Shown piece by piece: positions 31,937 through 34,132 of a stretch of DNA of 34,132 nucleotides. A program made the translations under genes and the position numbers. Origin of the DNA: Streptomyces huiliensis (GTDB taxonomy: Bacteria; Actinomycetota; Actinomycetes; Streptomycetales; Streptomycetaceae); the NCBI RefSeq assembly GCF_020037025.1, contig NZ_JAIQLH010000160.1, forward strand, positions 1 to 34,132, given 5' to 3'. Within the stretch, counting starts at the first letter, position 1. Every line of letters starts with the position of its first letter. Under the pieces are notes generated by a model. It worked only from the letters and a program-made list of their open reading frames with translations, had not been told where the DNA came from and searched no databases.

Positions 31937-32957
31937 ACTCGAACTCCTCTCCGGCGGTGGGGTGGGCGGGGGAGCGGTCGGCCGCGGGCGGGCTCACGGG
32001 GGCCGCCCGCCGTCCTTCGAGCGCACCGAAGAACCGGTCCATCACGAAGGCGACACCCTCCGGCGTCACCGTCCGCAGGTTGGGCTCGAAGAACGCGCCG
32101 CGGAACGGGGTGCCCGTGACGATCTCGTACGACGGGAAGTAGTCGACGTCCTCGTGCTCGGCGGCCAGCTGTCCGGCGACGGCCCGCAGGACCGACTTCG
32201 AGTACGTGGTGGCCGTCAGCGCGTGCCCGCCGGTCGCGGTCGCCGTGAGCGGCACCGGCGAGACGGTGAGCAGCACCTTCAGGCCGGGGTTGACGGACCG
32301 GGCCAGCTCCAGGGCGGCGGTCAGGTCCCGGCGCACCTCGTCGAAGGTGAAGTTGTGGAAGACGTGCCGCGCGGGGTCGAAGGTGCCGCGCAGGGTGCCG
32401 GGGCAAACGGGGTGGACCGTGCCGCCGTCGCGGTCGCGCCACGCCTCGGTCAGCCCCAGCGTGAAGATCAGGCAGTTCGCTTCGGCGAGGCCCTCGCGGA
32501 CCGCGGCGAGCGTCGCCGCCCGCGCGGCGAACAGCTCCTCGGCGGAGGCGTACCCGGCCGGCTCCACCGCCGGACGGCAGGGGTCGTAAAAGCGCCCGTC
32601 CTCCTCCCACGTCTCCTGCGGCGGCTCCTCCACGCCCAGCGCCCACGAGAACCACTGGCGCAGCACTGCGGCGGTGTAGATGTTGCCGGTGCGGAAGGAG
32701 AACACGCCGAAGTGGCGGTCGCGGCGCTGCTCCGGGGTCAGGCCCGGGGGCGCGAGCTCGGTGTCGCGCCAGTTCATGCCCCGGTCGCGCAGGGCGCGGC
32801 CGATGTGCCGGGCGAAGCAGGACCCGGCCGTGAGGAGGACGTCGTCCTGGCCGATGGCGAACTTCGGCGTCCACATGCCGTCGATGTCCGCCCACGCGGG
32901 CTCGGCGACCGCGGGCCGCCAGAAGGAGCGGGACGGGAGTGACTGGTAAGGGTTCAT
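31899..32957 (-). CDS. GSCFA-domain protein
   Basis: This 352-residue protein carries the motif AGSCFARHIG at 44-53, the hallmark of the GSCFA domain, which has an SGNH-like fold with Ser46 as likely nucleophile. LIFTLGLTEAWRD, KVLLTVSPVPL and a late SYEIVTG are the other conserved pieces. No signal peptide is present. GSCFA proteins are poorly characterised; some act in polysaccharide or natural-product modification. It overlaps the SGNH gene by 38 bases and heads the GSCFA-SGNH-dioxygenase operon. The ATG at 32957 has only a weak ribosome site. A perfect 16-bp terminator stands between it and the upstream assembly-line gene. Confidence 0.9.
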   Translation of the reverse strand: MNPYQSLPSRSFWRPAVAEPAWADIDGMWTPKFAIGQDDVLLTAGSCFARHIGRALRDRGMNWRDTELAPPGLTPEQRRDRHFGVFSFRTGNIYTAAVLRQWFSWALGVEEPPQETWEEDGRFYDPCRPAVEPAGYASAEELFAARAATLAAVREGLAEANCLIFTLGLTEAWRDRDGGTVHPVCPGTLRGTFDPARHVFHNFTFDEVRRDLTAALELARSVNPGLKVLLTVSPVPLTATATGGHALTATTYSKSVLRAVAGQLAAEHEDVDYFPSYEIVTGTPFRGAFFEPNLRTVTPEGVAFVMDRFFGALEGRRAAPVSPPAADRSPAHPTAGEEFECDDAVLDYYSPR

Positions 32958-33030
32958 GGGGTGCTGTTCTCGGCCTCGGTTCGTTCGTGTCGGCGGTCGG
33001 CGGTCGGGTGCCAGTGGTGGGGGAAGCGGT

Positions 33031-33075
33031 GGCCCGGTGCCCGGCGGCCGGGGGGCGGTCGCCGGGCACCGGGCC
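33031..33075 (-). terminator. Perfect 16-bp stem-loop after the assembly-line gene
   Basis: Bases 33031-33046 are the exact complement of 33060-33075, with a 13-base loop. The stem begins two bases after the stop codon of the carrier-thioesterase gene (33078). It is the strongest simple stem in the window, and should separate that gene from the GSCFA operon or attenuate read-through. Confidence 0.9.
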
Positions 33076-33077
33076 GG

Positions 33078-34132
33078 TCAGGTACCGGCGAGTGGCTCCG
33101 GCGCCGGGACGCACGCCGCGTTGACGGCCTCGGCGACCGCCGCCACGTGCGGCGGACGGACGATCCCGTAGTGCGTGGTGTCCAGGCACCGCGCCTCCGA
33201 CAGAAGCGGCAACAGCCCTTCCCACAGCCGCCGTTGCTCCGTCGCGGACACCCGGGACGGCAGCCCGCTCTCCGCCCGGTCCGCGAGCCACAGCCGGACC
33301 GGCGTGCCGGGCAGCGGCGGCGGCTCGTGGGCCGCCATGCCGGCCAGGTTGGCGCGGCAGCAGCGCGCCAGCCGCTCGGCGTACGCCCGGGCCTCCGGAC
33401 CCGCCGGAGCACCGGAACCGGCCTCGGCCAGCTCCCGGGCGAAGAGCCGCTCCAGCTGCTCCTCGTCGTAGCCGAGGACGTCCTTCCCGCCGCCGGGCGG
33501 CGGGGGGTCGAGCAGGTACAGCTCCGCGACCGGACCGTCGGAGGCCTCCGCCGCGGCCGCCATCGCCTGGGTCACCCAGGCGCCGAACGACCAGCCGGCC
33601 AGCCGCCAGCGCCAGGCGTCCCGGGGGAAGCGCCGCGCAGGGCGGCGAGGTAGCGGTCCGCGCGCTCGGCGACCGTCCAGTCCGGGGCCTCCGCGCCGCG
33701 CAGCCCCGGGTCGCTGATCAGGCACACGGTCAGCCGGGGGTCCAGGGCCGACACCAGCGCGCGGTACGCCTGGACGTCGCCGCCGACCGGGTGCACCAGG
33801 CACAGCACGTCGCCGCCCGCACCCTCCTGCCACACGTCCAGCGGCACCTCGTCATCGGACGGGCCGGCGCCGGTGGCCTCCGCGAGGTGCGCCAGCACCT
33901 CCGTCAGGCTCACCCGGTGGCTCAGCCGCGACAGTTCGAGCTCGACGCCGTACTCGTCCTCGACCGTGCTGATGAGGTCGAGGAGGGTGAGCGAGTCGGC
34001 GCCGTGGTCGTAGAGGGACGCCTCGGGGTCGAGCTCGTCCACGCCCAGGGAGCGGCACAGCCACTCCGCGAGCCGCTCGGCGGCGGCCGGGGCCGGCGCC
34101 GTCTCGGGCGCCGCCGGCCGGTCCGCACCCGG
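33078..34132 (-). CDS. C-terminus of NRPS/PKS: carrier + thioesterase, apparent frameshift
   Basis: The right edge enters a large assembly-line protein on the minus strand. A carrier domain is clear: LDPEASLYDHGADSLTLLDL, with the phosphopantetheine Ser in GADSL. A type I thioesterase follows: VLCLVHPVGGDVQAYRALVSAL in one frame to about 33640, then LAGWSFGAWV (nucleophile Ser in GxSxG), LYLLDPPPPGG and DTTHYGIV (catalytic His) in the next frame. The shift falls within about 33621-33640, beside a run of five G on the plus strand, and needs one base added (or two removed) to restore the frame. Either the gene is broken or the base is a sequencing error. It ends at a strong terminator. Confidence 0.88.

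Noticed and set aside
1..34132. tRNA, rRNA, insertion sequence, phage or CRISPR elements
   Set aside because: No cloverleaf-like gene, transposase or integrase motif, terminal repeat pair or spaced repeat array was found by reading.
1..34132. Reading the whole window as one biosynthetic cluster
   Set aside because: More than 15 kb of unrelated accessory genes, with several terminators, separate the siderophore end on the left from the decarboxylase and assembly-line loci on the right.

Overview
The window looks like chromosomal DNA of a Streptomyces-type actinomycete. It is very GC-rich, has many GTG starts and GTGA stop/start overlaps, contains iron boxes and a DasR-like site, and carries many protein families typical of that genus. 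This assignment is by style and family content, not by a database match. I saw no RNA genes, insertion sequences, phage genes or CRISPR.

Positions 1-7.9 kb are the export and uptake end of an NRPS-made siderophore locus. They hold the tail of an upstream gene, an MbtH-like protein, two ABC half-transporters forming an asymmetric heterodimeric exporter, an iron box, a siderophore-interacting ferric reductase, two FecCD-type permeases, and a convergent GNAT acetyltransferase with its own iron box. The binding protein, uptake ATPase and assembly line must lie elsewhere. Positions 8-13.4 kb hold a BenE-family transporter, an aminoglycoside-phosphotransferase-fold kinase, a secreted GH18 chitinase, an AraC regulator with a DasR-like site between the last two, and a membrane protein.

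Positions 13.4-21.2 kb are an accessory stretch of small conserved or unrecognised proteins (DUF2795, DUF5709, DUF6098, a DUF5133-like protein), a short-chain dehydrogenase, a YihY/BrkB membrane protein, a DUF72 protein and a secreted metalloprotease with a ricin-type lectin tail. Several perfect stem-loops close the transcription units. Positions 21.3-23.8 kb hold a MerR regulator with a divergent, probably leaderless dehydrogenase gene, and a 3-hydroxybutyrate-dehydrogenase-like gene.

The most unusual part is 24.8-29.1 kb. A group II PLP-dependent decarboxylase is translationally coupled to a 948-residue protein that joins an ATP-grasp ligase domain to a second, different PLP decarboxylase. 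This pair looks like a compact amine-forming and amide-ligating pathway that I cannot match to a known system. Two small secreted proteins follow, one of the DUF6355 natural-product-associated family.

From 30.3 kb to the right edge, on the minus strand, is the end of a second biosynthetic locus: a carrier-thioesterase terminus of an NRPS/PKS with an apparent frameshift in the thioesterase, a strong terminator, then a GSCFA / SGNH / TauD-dioxygenase operon.
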